Shown here one piece after another: positions 8,730 through 17,294 of a DNA stretch of 64,000 bases (the first letter of the stretch is position 1; every line of letters starts with the position of its first letter). Source of the stretch: Novosphingopyxis baekryungensis DSM 16222 (GTDB lineage Bacteria; Pseudomonadota; Alphaproteobacteria; Sphingomonadales; Sphingomonadaceae); the NCBI RefSeq assembly GCF_000420305.1, contig NZ_ATUR01000004.1:248001-312000 (forward strand). Reading direction: 5' to 3'. Position numbers and translations under genes: made by a program. The notes under the pieces were generated by a model, which was given only the letters and a program-made list of their open reading frames with translations, had not been told where the DNA came from and ran no database searches.

Positions 8730-9521
8730 TTATCCACAAGCTCTTGCCGCTGCCCCGGCGTGGGACGATCCGTCCGGTTCGCCTTCCAGCCGGGCGGCGA
8801 TCAGAAATTCCACATTGCCGCTGGGCCCGGTGATGGGGCTGCGATCGATCCCGATCACGGTCCAGCCCTGTCCGGCAACCCATTGCGCCACCGCGTCGCA
8901 AACCCTTTGATGCACCGCCGCATCGCGCACCACGCCGCCCTTGCCCACCTCGCCGCGCGCCGCCTCGAACTGCGGCTTGATCAGCGCCACCAGACCGGCG
9001 CCGGGCCGGGCAAAGCGCAGCGGCACCTCCAGCACCTTGGCCAGCGCGATGAAGCTGGCGTCGCATACGATGAGATCGACCGGTTCCGGGATATGCTCCG
9101 CCGTCAGAATACGCGCGCTGGTCTGCTCATGCACCACCACACGCGGGTCCTGCCGGATTTTCCAGGCCAGCTGATTGGTGCCGCTATCCACGGCATAGAC
9201 GCGCACCGCGCCGCGGCTCAGCAGCACATCGGTAAAGCCGCCGGTGGAGCTGCCGACGTCCATCGCCACGCCACCGTCCGGATTGATGGCAAACCGGTCC
9301 AGCCCGTGCGCCAGCTTGATGCCGCCGCGCGAGACCCAGGGGTGGTCGCGCCCGCGCACGTCGATCGCGGCATCGGGGGCAACCTGCTGACCGGGCTTCA
9401 GCGCCTTGACCTCCCCGATATAGACCAGGCCAGCCATGATCAGCGCCTGCGCCCGCGTGCGGCTCTCCGCTTCGGCGCGGTCCACCAGCAATTGATCGAG
9501 ACGTATCTTTTTTGCAGCCAT
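8730..9521 (-). CDS. tlyA: TlyA family rRNA 2'-O-methyltransferase / hemolysin-like
   Basis: An N-terminal S4 RNA-binding domain (IRLDQLLVDRAEAESRTRAQALIMAG, about residues 4-60) is joined to a Rossmann methyltransferase whose SAM loop reads DVGSSTGGFTDVLL, followed by YAVDSGTNQLAWKIRQDPRV and a C-terminal ALIKPQFEA. TlyA methylates cytidines in 16S and 23S rRNA in mycobacteria. I start it at 9521 (263 aa, MAAKKIRLDQ), the conserved family start; in-frame ATGs at 9530 and 9545 are possible. It is divergent from the lipoprotein gene at 9572. Confidence 0.92.
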   Translation of the reverse strand: MAAKKIRLDQLLVDRAEAESRTRAQALIMAGLVYIGEVKALKPGQQVAPDAAIDVRGRDHPWVSRGGIKLAHGLDRFAINPDGGVAMDVGSSTGGFTDVLLSRGAVRVYAVDSGTNQLAWKIRQDPRVVVHEQTSARILTAEHIPEPVDLIVCDASFIALAKVLEVPLRFARPGAGLVALIKPQFEAARGEVGKGGVVRDAAVHQRVCDAVAQWVAGQGWTVIGIDRSPITGPSGNVEFLIAARLEGEPDGSSHAGAAARACG

Positions 9522-9571
9522 GATGCGCATCGGCCTAGCCCCCATTCGCGCCGGATGCCATAAGTAGCGCC

Positions 9572-10138
9572 ATGTTGCGTTTCCGTCCTGCCACCGCCCT
9601 GCGTCTCGCGCCTCTGGCCGCTCTCACGCTCACCTTGTCCTGCTGCGTTGCGCCGGAACGCGAACCGGCACCGGCCGCCACCGCTCCTGCCCCGGCACCG
9701 GCACCGGCACCGGTGTCTTCCCCCACATCCGCGCCCAAACCCACCGGAGAGTGGACCGAATGGACGGCGACGCCCGGCCAGTGGATCTATCGCCGCGACG
9801 AACGCGGCACCTTGGCGCTGTTCGGCGAGCCAAATCAGGATGCGCTGCTGACCCTGCGCTGCGAACTGCCGGCGCGGCGGATGTTCCTGACCCGGGCCGG
9901 CAGCGCCAGCGCGCCGACCCCTCTCACCATCCGCACCACATCGGGGCTGCAAGGCTTCACGGCCCAGCCGACCGGCGGCGTTCCGCCCTATGTCGGCATT
10001 GCGCTGTCGCCGACGGACATGATCCTGGACCGGATGATCTACAGCCGCGGCCGTTTTCTGGTGGAGGGCGGCGGCGCACCGCTGATCGTGCCCAGCTGGC
10101 CCGAAATTGCGCGCGTGGTCGAGGACTGCCGCGCCTGA
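9572..10138 (+). CDS. Lipoprotein of unknown function
   Basis: A 188-residue predicted lipoprotein. A signal peptide runs to the lipobox LSCC (Cys at about 24-25), followed by a Pro/Ala linker with the repeat APAPAPAPAP and then a globular domain from about residue 60. That domain reads WTEWTATPGQWIYRRDERGT, with LRCELPARR and a C-terminal W.EIARVVEDCRA. The two cysteines in the mature domain (LRCEL and EDCRA) could form a disulfide. I do not recognise a named domain. The gene is divergent from tlyA with only about 50 bp between start codons, so the promoters overlap. Confidence 0.8.
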   Translation: MLRFRPATALRLAPLAALTLTLSCCVAPEREPAPAATAPAPAPAPAPVSSPTSAPKPTGEWTEWTATPGQWIYRRDERGTLALFGEPNQDALLTLRCELPARRMFLTRAGSASAPTPLTIRTTSGLQGFTAQPTGGVPPYVGIALSPTDMILDRMIYSRGRFLVEGGGAPLIVPSWPEIARVVEDCRA

Positions 10139-10283
10139 CTGCCTGCACGATCAAAGCCTGCTCGATCACTGTCTGGATGATGGCTGGCGGCTGGGTGACT
10201 GGCCGAAAACCAATTGCGGGCTAACCGATTGCTCGAAGCCTCCCGACAAGACGGCGGCGTTCGAAGCAACGGATGCGCCGGGC

Positions 10284-10312
10284 AATAAAAAAGCGCCGCA
10301 AACTCGCGGCGC
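10284..10312 (-). terminator. Strong intrinsic terminator reading leftward
   Basis: On the minus strand GCGCCGC pairs with GCGGCGC (10293-10312, loop of six) and is followed directly by TTTTTTATT. That is a textbook Rho-independent terminator, and it has no T-tract on the plus strand. No recognised leftward gene lies upstream of it (10313-10845), so it implies a leftward transcript that is not a conventional CDS. Confidence 0.8.
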
Positions 10313-10408
10313 GACACAGACGAACATGATCGCCCCGAAAAAAAGAAATTTCAAGCCTTGTTTCCAGGCCGCGAATGACTCACCTTGCGAGATGTGGAGG
10401 GCAGAACA

Positions 10409-10510
10409 ATGCACACCATAATCGAGTTTCAACAAGCGAAAGGAGGTGATCCGATGTCTCATGGTTCAGTAAAGGGGTCGGCTAATTCCGTTCGGAGGAC
10501 CACGCGCTAA
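10409..10510 (+). CDS. Small ORF (33 codons) with an internal, near-complete anti-16S sequence
   Basis: An ATG at 10409 follows GGAGGG by seven nt and opens a 33-codon frame ending at TAA 10508-10510. Inside it, in frame, is a second ATG at 10454 placed seven nt after the core AGGAGG of GAAAGGAGGTGATCC (10438-10452), which is complementary to 15 nt of the alphaproteobacterial 16S 3' end. The peptide has the central piece AKGGDPMSHGSVKGSA and a basic end (SVRRTTR). I do not recognise the peptide. A 7-bp inverted repeat CTAACGC/GCGTTAG (10507-10513, 10541-10547) begins at the stop. It may be a real small protein, a leader peptide, or the antisense image of a small RNA. Confidence 0.5.
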   Translation: MHTIIEFQQAKGGDPMSHGSVKGSANSVRRTTR

Positions 10511-10513
10511 CGC

Positions 10514-10845
10514 AAAGGCCAACAGCGCCGATAATTACAAGCGTTAGAATAAGCACAGCTTCCGGCAGCGGACACTTCCGACCGCTGACCATGTTCTGGG
10601 GCCGCCCGTCGCCAAAGGCGCAGGTGGCCCCTTTTCATGTCCGCCATCGGTCGCCCTGCCGTTGCCATCATGACGCCCGTCACGACCAAGACGCCCGTCG
10701 CGATCATGACGGCCATAAGCGGCCTGCGCTTCTGTCTGTCGGCTGGGATGGCCCGCTGATCGAAAGGCCATGGCCTTGTGCGCGGTGCCATCTATGCACC
10801 GGATGGCAATAGAATTTTCAAACATATAGCTTCCAAAGGACTCGC
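10514..10845. other. Intergenic region before sppA, no gene supported
   Basis: Short open frames exist on both strands, but none has a good start site or a recognisable product. The most protein-like is leftward, 10716-10507, opening MAVMIATGVLVVTGVMMATA, which could be a membrane helix, but it ends in low-quality sequence. AT-rich DNA with a TATAG-like box (about 10825) directly before the sppA start is the probable sppA promoter area. Confidence 0.4.
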
Positions 10846-12723
10846 ATGAGCTTCGTCAAAGGCGCCTGGAAAATACTCGTCGGCATCAAGGATGGGCTGG
10901 CGCTACTGCTTCTGCTGATGTTCTTCGGCCTGCTGTTCGCGATCCTGAGCGCGCGCCCCAATGCGACGACGATCAGGGACGGCGCGCTGATGCTCAAACT
11001 GCAGGGCACCATTGCCGAACAGCCCGCCGCGCCCGATCCGTTCGGGGCGTTGTTTGCCGATGGACCGGTGATGCGCGAATTTGCCGTGCGCGATCTTGTG
11101 CACGCGCTGGAAGCGGCCAAGGACGATGCCAAGGTGAAGGCTGTCGTGCTGGACCTCGATGGCTTTGCCGGCGGCGGCCAGGCATCGCTGGCCACGATCG
11201 GCCGCGCGCTCGACGATGTCAGGAAAGCCAACAAGCCGGTATATGCTTATGCCACGGCCTATGCCAATGACGGCTATCAGCTTGCCGCCCATGCCAGCGA
11301 GATCTGGATCGATCCCATGGGCGGTGCAATCGTCGCCGGCCCAGGTGGCAGCAACCTGTATTTCGGCGATGCGCTCGACAAATATGGCATCAAGGCCAAT
11401 GTCTATCGCGTCGGCACGTACAAGAGCGCGGTCGAACCCTTTACGGGCAATCAGGCATCGGAGCCTGCCAAGGAAGCGCTGAATGCATTGCTGCAGGAAA
11501 TCTGGGGCGACTGGCAGGCAGAAGTGACCAAGGCACGCCCCAAGGCACGCCTGCAGAACATCATCGATCAGCCTGCCGATGCGGTGGAATCCGCCAACGG
11601 CAATCTTGCCCAGCTGGCACTGCGCGACGGTCTGGTCGACAAGCTGGGCTCGCGCACGCAGTTCGGCGATTATATTGCCGAGAAGGTGGGCCAGGGGCTG
11701 GACGAGACCCCCGGCAGCTTTGCCCAGATCGATTATGACGACTGGCTGGACGCGAACGAACTGAGCGACGAAGGCGAGGCAATCGGCCTCATCACCGTGG
11801 CGGGCACGATTACCGATGGCGAGGCCGGCCCCGGCACCGCGGGCGGCGAAACCGTTTCCAAGCTTATCTATAATGCGCTGGCCGAGGACGATCTGAAGGC
11901 GCTGGTCGTGCGGGTCGATTCCCCCGGTGGCTCGGTTCTGGCATCGGAGCAGATCCGCCTCGCCATCCAGGCGGCCAAGGACAAGGGCCTGCCGGTCGTG
12001 GTCTCCATGGCCAATCTCGCGGCCAGCGGCGGCTACTGGATCTCGACGCCTGCCGACGCGATCTTTGCCGAGCCGGACACGATCACCGGGTCGATCGGTA
12101 TCTTCGGCATCATTCCCAGCTTCGAAGAGGCGCTGGGCAAGCTGGGCGTCAATGCCGATGGTGTGAAGACCACGCCGCTGTCTGGCGAGCCGGATGTTTT
12201 CGCCGGCCCGAACGAGACGTTCAACCGGGTGGCGCAATCGACCATCGAAAATGGCTATCGCGATTTCCTGACGCGGGTGGCCAAATCGCGGAACATGACC
12301 GTGCAGCAGGTGGACGCCATCGGCCAGGGCCGGGTCTGGGCGGGCGGCACCGCGCGGCAGCTGGGTCTGGTCGATCGCCTGGGCGGGCTGGATGAAGCGA
12401 TTGCGGAAGCGGCCAAGCGGGCCAAGCTGGGTGAGGACGATTTCCATATCCGCACCATCGAAGAGCCGGTCGACCCCTTCACCGAACTGTTGCTGGCCAT
12501 GAGCCGCGACGACGATGCCAAGACGGTGCGGCTCGACCTGTTCGGCCATGCGGCCATGCGCCAGCGCCTGACCATGTTGCAGGCCGCCGCGACCGCGCAG
12601 GAGCTGGTCGGCACCACCGGTGTGCAGGCGCGCTGTATGGAATGCGATCTGATGGTGCCGCGCGGCACTCAGAGCGCGCTGGATCGCGGCGGATGGGCCG
12701 CTCTGCTGGCGCGCTGGCTTTGA
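10846..12723 (+). CDS. sppA: Signal peptide peptidase SppA, long (67K) type
   Basis: This membrane-anchored serine protease degrades cleaved signal peptides in the periplasm. The 625 residues match the duplicated E. coli-type enzyme: an N-terminal anchor (about 18-36, LALLLLLMFFGLLFAIL), then two ClpP-like domains. The catalytic lysine is K193 in GTYKSAVEPF of the first domain, and the nucleophile is S394 in LAASGGYWIS of the second, the split dyad known for SppA. VDSPGGSV and ITGSIGIFG are further family motifs. An inverted repeat AGCGCCAG/CTGGCGCT (12723-12766) after the stop may end transcription inside the convergent PepSY gene. Confidence 0.96.
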   Translation: MSFVKGAWKILVGIKDGLALLLLLMFFGLLFAILSARPNATTIRDGALMLKLQGTIAEQPAAPDPFGALFADGPVMREFAVRDLVHALEAAKDDAKVKAVVLDLDGFAGGGQASLATIGRALDDVRKANKPVYAYATAYANDGYQLAAHASEIWIDPMGGAIVAGPGGSNLYFGDALDKYGIKANVYRVGTYKSAVEPFTGNQASEPAKEALNALLQEIWGDWQAEVTKARPKARLQNIIDQPADAVESANGNLAQLALRDGLVDKLGSRTQFGDYIAEKVGQGLDETPGSFAQIDYDDWLDANELSDEGEAIGLITVAGTITDGEAGPGTAGGETVSKLIYNALAEDDLKALVVRVDSPGGSVLASEQIRLAIQAAKDKGLPVVVSMANLAASGGYWISTPADAIFAEPDTITGSIGIFGIIPSFEEALGKLGVNADGVKTTPLSGEPDVFAGPNETFNRVAQSTIENGYRDFLTRVAKSRNMTVQQVDAIGQGRVWAGGTARQLGLVDRLGGLDEAIAEAAKRAKLGEDDFHIRTIEEPVDPFTELLLAMSRDDDAKTVRLDLFGHAAMRQRLTMLQAAATAQELVGTTGVQARCMECDLMVPRGTQSALDRGGWAALLARWL

Positions 12724-12744
12724 GCGCCAGCATGGCCTGCGCTT

Positions 12745-13428
12745 TCAGCTGACCGCCGCTGGCGCTGGTTTCCGTTTTCGACGGCGGAACATCAGCACGG
12801 TGCCGATGAGGGTGCCGCCAAGGGCAAGCGCGGCAAAGCCTATCAGGAGGGGATGGTTGATATCTTCCCGCCCCTCCAGATCCATGATGTGCAGCCCCCA
12901 GGCCAGATCGAACCAGCGCCAGAGCCTTGTGCGGACCGCCAGAAGCTCTCCGGTATCGGCGTCGATATAGAAGCGCGCGCCATCATCGAAGGCGACCTGC
13001 CACGCCGGTCGGTCGCGGCGCAGATCCAGCGGCGGATGATCGGCATCGCTCCGGCGCAAGGCCGCGATGGTCCCGCCACCGGCGCGCATGATCGTCGCGA
13101 TCTCGCCCGCTTCGACGGCGCTCACCGGTGGCAGCAGCGCGCCATCGTTGACGGACGCCCGGCGGCGGCCACCGTCTTTATAGGCAATGATCCACATCGG
13201 CGCATCGCCCGCGCGGATGAGGCGCAACTCCTCCACCGCCCGCCCCTCTAGCATGGGCGCTACCGGCACGATGGGCGGAAGCGGCGCCAGCTGTGCCCGC
13301 AGATCCTCTCCGCGCACCTTTTCGATGGGGTTGGCGACCATGAACAGCCCGCTGGCGGTCCAGAACAACAGCGGGACGGCGATCAACCAGCCGAGCCGGA
13401 TGTGCCATATACGCAGAGTCGACATCAA
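12745..13428 (-). CDS. PepSY domain membrane protein
   Basis: A 227-residue protein with an N-terminal membrane helix (IRLGWLIAVPLLFWTASGLFMV), a periplasmic region containing a PepSY-like repeat (WQVAFDDGARFYIDADTGELL), and a C-terminal helix (LIGFAALALGGTLIGTVLMF) ending in a basic tail (RRRKRKPAP). This matches the PepSY-associated membrane family often found near iron or respiratory genes. Here it follows ruvC by about 64 bp on the same strand. The partner or ligand is unknown. Confidence 0.85.
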   Translation of the reverse strand: MMSTLRIWHIRLGWLIAVPLLFWTASGLFMVANPIEKVRGEDLRAQLAPLPPIVPVAPMLEGRAVEELRLIRAGDAPMWIIAYKDGGRRRASVNDGALLPPVSAVEAGEIATIMRAGGGTIAALRRSDADHPPLDLRRDRPAWQVAFDDGARFYIDADTGELLAVRTRLWRWFDLAWGLHIMDLEGREDINHPLLIGFAALALGGTLIGTVLMFRRRKRKPAPAAVS

Positions 13429-13492
13429 CAGGATCTTTCAGGCAAACGGGTCGGCAACCTTGGCCGCTACTCTGTAATCGGCGCAAGCTGCG

Positions 13493-13957
13493 TCAGCGAT
13501 GATGGGCATGGGTGATCGCCACGGCCAGGGCGTCGGCGGCATCGGCCCCGGCCAGCGCGACGCCGGGCAGCAACAGCTTGAGCATGGCCTGAACCTGCTT
13601 CTTGTCCGCCCCCCCTGTCCCGACAACGCTCTTCTTCACCAGACGCGCGGCATATTCGCCAATCTCGACCCCCGCCTTGGCTGCCGCAAGCAGCACCACG
13701 CCGCGGGCCTGCCCCAGCTTCAGGGTCGATTGCGGATTGGCGTTGACGAACACTTCCTCGACCGCGGCAGCCTCCGGCCGATATTCGGCGAGGACCCTGG
13801 CCAGCGCCGCGTCCAGTTCGAGGAGGCGCGCTGCCATGGGCGCGCTGGCGGTGGTCTTTACCTGGCCATTGGCGATATGCGTCAGGCGGTTGCCCTGCGC
13901 GCGTATGACGCCCCAGCCCGTGATCCCCAGGCCGGGGTCCAGCCCCAATATGATCAT
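13493..13957 (-). CDS. ruvC: Crossover junction endodeoxyribonuclease RuvC
   Basis: RuvC resolves Holliday junctions together with RuvAB, which lie about 38 kb away in this window. The ATG at 13957 gives 154 residues starting [16 protein letters not shown], with catalytic D7. The second acidic residues lie in AAVEEVF, and the last are in [16 protein letters not shown]. The [15 protein letters not shown] segment is typical. An open frame continues upstream but is only the desaturase gene read in another frame. RuvC starts 7 nt after the desaturase stop and its own ribosome site is weak, suggesting coupling. Confidence 0.95.
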   Translation of the reverse strand: MIILGLDPGLGITGWGVIRAQGNRLTHIANGQVKTTASAPMAARLLELDAALARVLAEYRPEAAAVEEVFVNANPQSTLKLGQARGVVLLAAAKAGVEIGEYAARLVKKSVVGTGGADKKQVQAMLKLLLPGVALAGADAADALAVAITHAHHR

Positions 13958-13964
13958 GCCGCGA

Positions 13965-14957
13965 TCAGGACCTGACCGGAGCCAGCGTTCCATGGTCGTC
14001 CCGGGCATAGCGCGGCGCGCGCTGCACATCCCAGACCAGCCCGAGCTTTTCCCAGACATCGACCGTCCAGCCGCAGAAATCGAACTCCCACCAGCGGATC
14101 TTGCAGGAAGCCGAGCGAGGATGGTGATGATGGTTGTTATGCCAGCCATCGCCCAGCGTCAGGATGGCCAGCAGCCAGTTGTTGCGCGATTGCCCGCCGC
14201 CGCTCTTCAGCTGATAACCACGGCTGTGGCCGAAGCTGTTGAGGCTGAGTTCGGCATGCAGCACCGCGTTGATGCGCAGGAACCCGCCGATCAAGATGGT
14301 GCCGGCAATCACGCGTCCGTCAAACCCGGCAAAGGCGATGGCCCAGAGGGCCGGCAGCGCGAAAATGCTGAAATAATACCAGAACCAGCGGGTCCGGTGG
14401 GTGAAGCGCAGCACCGCGTCGTCCAGCCCCTTGCCATAGAGCGCCTCGTCCGTTGTGCTGGCATCGAAGAACCAGCCCATATGGGCGCGAAACAGCGCCT
14501 TGCCGCCGCTGGCCGGGCGTCCCTCGCTGTCGAAATAGGGGCTGTGCGGATCGCCGGGCTGATCGGTGCGGGCGTGGTGGCGCCGGTGATCGATCACCCA
14601 TTTACGGACCGAGGCCATGCCCGCCAGCTGCGCCATGATGCCCAGCGCATAGCGCATCGGCTTGCTGGTCTTGAAGCAATTATGCGTGAAATAGCGATGA
14701 TAGCCGATGGTCACGCCCATCATGTTGAGCACGTAAAAGGCGAAGAACGCGCTCCACTCCACCCAGCCGGCGCCGTAAACGATGAGCCATGCCACCGCGA
14801 GCACCACACCGGGCCAGCGGGTCAGCGACAGCAGCAGATATTCCCGCTTCTTTTCGCGCCCCGCCCGGCCGCCGAGCAAAATGCCCGGCACCGGTCCGGG
14901 GACCGCCTCCCCGGAACCGTCTCTGGCCGCTGCCCTGAATTGTGTGTGATCTGCCAT
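13965..14957 (-). CDS. Acyl-CoA / fatty-acid desaturase (delta-9 type)
   Basis: A membrane di-iron desaturase of 330 residues from the ATG at 14957; an earlier in-frame start at 15017 would add 20 residues of poor quality. The three histidine boxes are all present: HRYFTH at 87-92, HRRHH at 124-128 and HNNHHHH at 273-279. Hydrophobic pairs lie around 41-83 and 188-232. The enzyme introduces a double bond into acyl chains using oxygen. It sits between yebC and ruvC, splitting what is an adjacent pair in many bacteria. Confidence 0.93.
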   Translation of the reverse strand: MADHTQFRAAARDGSGEAVPGPVPGILLGGRAGREKKREYLLLSLTRWPGVVLAVAWLIVYGAGWVEWSAFFAFYVLNMMGVTIGYHRYFTHNCFKTSKPMRYALGIMAQLAGMASVRKWVIDHRRHHARTDQPGDPHSPYFDSEGRPASGGKALFRAHMGWFFDASTTDEALYGKGLDDAVLRFTHRTRWFWYYFSIFALPALWAIAFAGFDGRVIAGTILIGGFLRINAVLHAELSLNSFGHSRGYQLKSGGGQSRNNWLLAILTLGDGWHNNHHHHPRSASCKIRWWEFDFCGWTVDVWEKLGLVWDVQRAPRYARDDHGTLAPVRS

Positions 14958-15053
14958 GCCTGCGCCCGCCCCGCTGCAATAAGGGCAAAGGCTAGGCGCT
15001 ATGGGCCAGGCCTGCAATGCAGTTAACCATTGGAGGCGGCGGAGAAGCCCGGT

Positions 15054-15806
15054 TCAGGCGTCCTGACCGAGCTTTTCCATGATCTCGTCCGAGACGTCGT
15101 AATTGCCCCAGACGGTCTGCACGTCATCATCGTCATCCAGTGCATCGAGGAGGCGGAACAGCGTATCGGCATCGCTTTCGGCCACATCGACCATCAGATT
15201 GGGCTTCCAGGCCAGCTTGACCGTCTCCGCCTCGCCCAGCGACTTTTCCAGCGCGCCGGCAACCTCATGCAGATCGTCGCCTGCGGTCCAGATCTCATGC
15301 TCTTCCTTGCCGGACTGGATATCGTCCGCGCCCGCTTCCATGGCCGCTTCGAGCACCTTTTCCTCGCCACCGATCGCAGCGGGATAGACAATCAGCCCCA
15401 GCCGTTCGAACCCATGTGCAACCGAGCCGGAGGCACCCAGATTGCCGCCGTTTTTCGAGAAAGCGGTGCGCACATTGGTGGCGGTGCGGTTGCGGTTGTC
15501 GGTCAGCGCCTCGACGATGATCGCCACGCCGCCGGGGCCATAGCCTTCATAGCGGATTTCTTCATAATCATCGCCTTCATTGGCGGTGGCCTTGTCGATC
15601 GCGCGCTGGATATTGTCCTTGGGCATCGACTGCGCCTTGGCGGCCTGCACGGCGGCACGCAGGCGCGGGTTCATGTCCGGATCGGGCATGCCCATCTTGG
15701 CCGCGACGGTGATTTCGCGGCTGAGCTTGCTGAACATGGCCGAGCGCTTCTTGTCCTGCGCGCCCTTGCGATGCATGATGTTCTTGAATTTGCTATGGCC
15801 TGCCAT
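15054..15806 (-). CDS. yebC: YebC/PmpR family protein (TACO1-like)
   Basis: A 250-residue cytosolic protein with the family's N-terminal sequence [21 protein letters not shown], the central [12 protein letters not shown] and the [20 protein letters not shown] motif. Members act as DNA-binding regulators in some reports, and related proteins relieve ribosome stalling at proline runs. The acidic C-terminal part ([19 protein letters not shown]) is conserved. GAAGGA lies upstream of the start. It heads a leftward run yebC-desaturase-ruvC-PepSY. Confidence 0.95.
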   Translation of the reverse strand: MAGHSKFKNIMHRKGAQDKKRSAMFSKLSREITVAAKMGMPDPDMNPRLRAAVQAAKAQSMPKDNIQRAIDKATANEGDDYEEIRYEGYGPGGVAIIVEALTDNRNRTATNVRTAFSKNGGNLGASGSVAHGFERLGLIVYPAAIGGEEKVLEAAMEAGADDIQSGKEEHEIWTAGDDLHEVAGALEKSLGEAETVKLAWKPNLMVDVAESDADTLFRLLDALDDDDDVQTVWGNYDVSDEIMEKLGQDA

Positions 15807-15957
15807 GGCCTGTTTCCTTCACTTGAATGATGTGCCTGTCCTTTAGGTCAGGGCAGGCCCGCCGCGCAAGCCGGGCGAGCGGACGGGGACATGATCCTGC
15901 AAAGGCGACGCACCATGCGGGCGATACGGGAGAACAGGCGCAGCGCCGCAGATATGG

Positions 15958-16275
15958 CTAGATCCGCACCGCCGTGCCGGACACGCTGACCATCAGCATC
16001 GAGCCGTTCTGGCCGATCACCTCATAATCGATATCGACGCCCACCACGGCATTGGCCCCGCGCTTGGCCGCTTTCTCTTCCAGCTCCTCGAACGCCTCTT
16101 CGCGCGCGCCGCCGAGCGCCTTTTCATAGGAACCCGACCGCCCGCCGACGATATCGCTGATATTGGCGAACAGATCGCGAAAGATATTCGCGCCGATGAT
16201 CACTTCTCCGGTCACCACGCCATAATATTCGGCGACCGGTTTGCCTTCGATGGTGGGCGTGGTGGTGATGATCAT
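15958..16275 (-). CDS. YbjQ family (heavy-metal-binding domain, UPF0145) protein
   Basis: The ATG at 16275, with CAGGAG upstream, gives 105 residues matching the compact YbjQ fold: [22 protein letters not shown] at the start, [25 protein letters not shown] in the middle, and [19 protein letters not shown] before the last strand. The family forms pentamers and is called heavy-metal-binding by domain name, but its function is not established. An in-frame extension to 16404 is not supported by the family. It is flanked by a long gap to the next gene on each side. Confidence 0.9.
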   Translation of the reverse strand: MIITTTPTIEGKPVAEYYGVVTGEVIIGANIFRDLFANISDIVGGRSGSYEKALGGAREEAFEELEEKAAKRGANAVVGVDIDYEVIGQNGSMLMVSVSGTAVRI

Positions 16276-16431
16276 GGCGCGGGCTCCTGTTCCTGTTGTA
16301 CGAATGCTGCCCGGAATAGAAGCGGGCACCATCAGCTGACCAGCCTCATCGCATGAGAGGCCCTGGCTTTTCGACAGGCAGCATGGCGCCCGCCCCTCCC
16401 CCATGTTCGGGCCGAGCAGCGCACCATGGAA

Positions 16432-16680
16432 TCAGCCGATGCCGAGCGCCGCCTTGTAGGTCTCGATCAACATTTCCATTTCCTTTCGCTCTTCGGGCTT
16501 CAGCTTCCTGAGGCGCACGATCTGGCGCATGATCTTGACGTCATAGCCCTGGCTCTTGGCCTCGGAATAGATGTCGCGGATATCGTCGCTGATACCCTTT
16601 TTCTCTTCTTCCATGCGCTCGACACGCTCGATGAACAGGCGCAGCTGCTGGTCGGTGGTGGTGGCTTCTTCTTCGGCCAT
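16432..16680 (-). CDS. gapR: DUF2312 / GapR-like nucleoid protein
   Basis: An 82-residue protein with the DUF2312 core: LRLFIERVERMEEEKKGISDDIRDIYSEAK, KIMRQIVRLRKL and a C-terminal EMEMLIETYKAALG helix. This family includes Caulobacter GapR, which binds overtwisted, AT-rich DNA ahead of polymerases as a tetramer clamping the helix and is essential there. The start at 16680 has AAAAGGAT upstream. Its neighbours DUF1244 and pyk recur around this gene in related bacteria as far as I recall. Symbol given by homology only. Confidence 0.9.
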   Translation of the reverse strand: MAEEEATTTDQQLRLFIERVERMEEEKKGISDDIRDIYSEAKSQGYDVKIMRQIVRLRKLKPEERKEMEMLIETYKAALGIG

Positions 16681-16705
16681 GGATCGATCCTTTTCGTTAT
16701 GGTCC

Positions 16706-16790
16706 CGTTCGTGCCAAGCGCTGTCGAGGCATCTATCGATCCGGCGCGGTGCCATCCGGATAGCCCACTCGACTTCGCTCGGGGCGAACG
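16706..16790. repeat. Inverted pair of REP-like elements
   Basis: Two diverged copies of a palindromic unit face each other between gapR and DUF1244. The first (16706-16730, CGTTCGTGCC...TCGAGGC) is a near reverse complement of the second (16764-16790, TCGACTTCGCTCGGGGCGAACG). The same core TCGAC..GCTC.GGGCGAACG occurs at 49213-49237 before lpd. This kind of unit is common between genes in sphingomonads and other proteobacteria. Confidence 0.7.
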
Positions 16791-16843
16791 ATGATGGAGA
16801 TTGAGCGTTCAGGCCGACTGGCCCGAATCGCGAAGCGCTGTGC

Positions 16844-17161
16844 CTAGCCAGCGTCGGCGTTCTTCGCCACGCTTTCCTTCATCGCTGCCAGCTGCGCCTC
16901 GCTCGCGGGCGTCTGATGCGCATCCTTATAATCGCCATAGGGCATGCCATAGACATAGGTGCGCGCCTGTTCCCTGGTCATCGATCCGTCCGCTTCCATC
17001 AGCCAGTCGGCCAGGCAATTGCGGCAGAAACCGGCGGTGCCCATGATATCGACATTCTGCACATCGGTGCGATGGCGCAGATGGGTGAGCAATCGCTGCA
17101 TGGTGGCGGCGAGCACGGCCTCGCCGGGCGCAGAAGGGGGCGTGCTGGTAGCGTCGGTCAT
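16844..17161 (-). CDS. DUF1244 domain protein
   Basis: A 105-residue cytosolic protein. The DUF1244 core is clear: LLTHLRHRTDVQNVDIMGTAGFCRNCLADW, then EARTYVYGMPYGDYK-like sequence with WKxxHQ replaced by YKDAHQTPAS. The two cysteines in GFCRNCLADW form a CxxC that could bind metal. Structures exist for this family, but it has no assigned role. It lies divergently from pyk and shares the intergenic region with it. Confidence 0.9.
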   Translation of the reverse strand: MTDATSTPPSAPGEAVLAATMQRLLTHLRHRTDVQNVDIMGTAGFCRNCLADWLMEADGSMTREQARTYVYGMPYGDYKDAHQTPASEAQLAAMKESVAKNADAG

Positions 17162-17294
17162 GGCTGTTCATACCTGTTCATGAGAGGGCTGGCCGGTCGG
17201 GCGGCCCGGAATTTCTTGGGTCCGTCATGCTAAGCCGCTAAGCCCTTGTCGGCAAGCATGGCAGCCGCAACATGCCACGCGCCGAGGAGCCCTG

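Noticed and set aside
10438-10452. Fragment of a 16S rRNA gene
   Set aside because: Only 15 nt match (on the minus strand); upstream sequence does not continue into 16S, so it is not an rRNA gene remnant.
10507-10716. Leftward ORF with a possible membrane helix (MAVMIATGVLVVTG start)
   Set aside because: The hydrophobic start is suggestive but the rest is Arg/Cys-rich shadow-like sequence, there is no ribosome site, and it competes with the small-RNA interpretation.
10591-10812. Rightward ORF of 73 codons before sppA
   Set aside because: His/Arg/Cys-rich translation with no start signal or conserved feature; most likely non-coding.
10903-12549. Leftward 548-codon frame antisense to sppA
   Set aside because: Mirror frame of sppA with no domain; rejected as a composition artefact.
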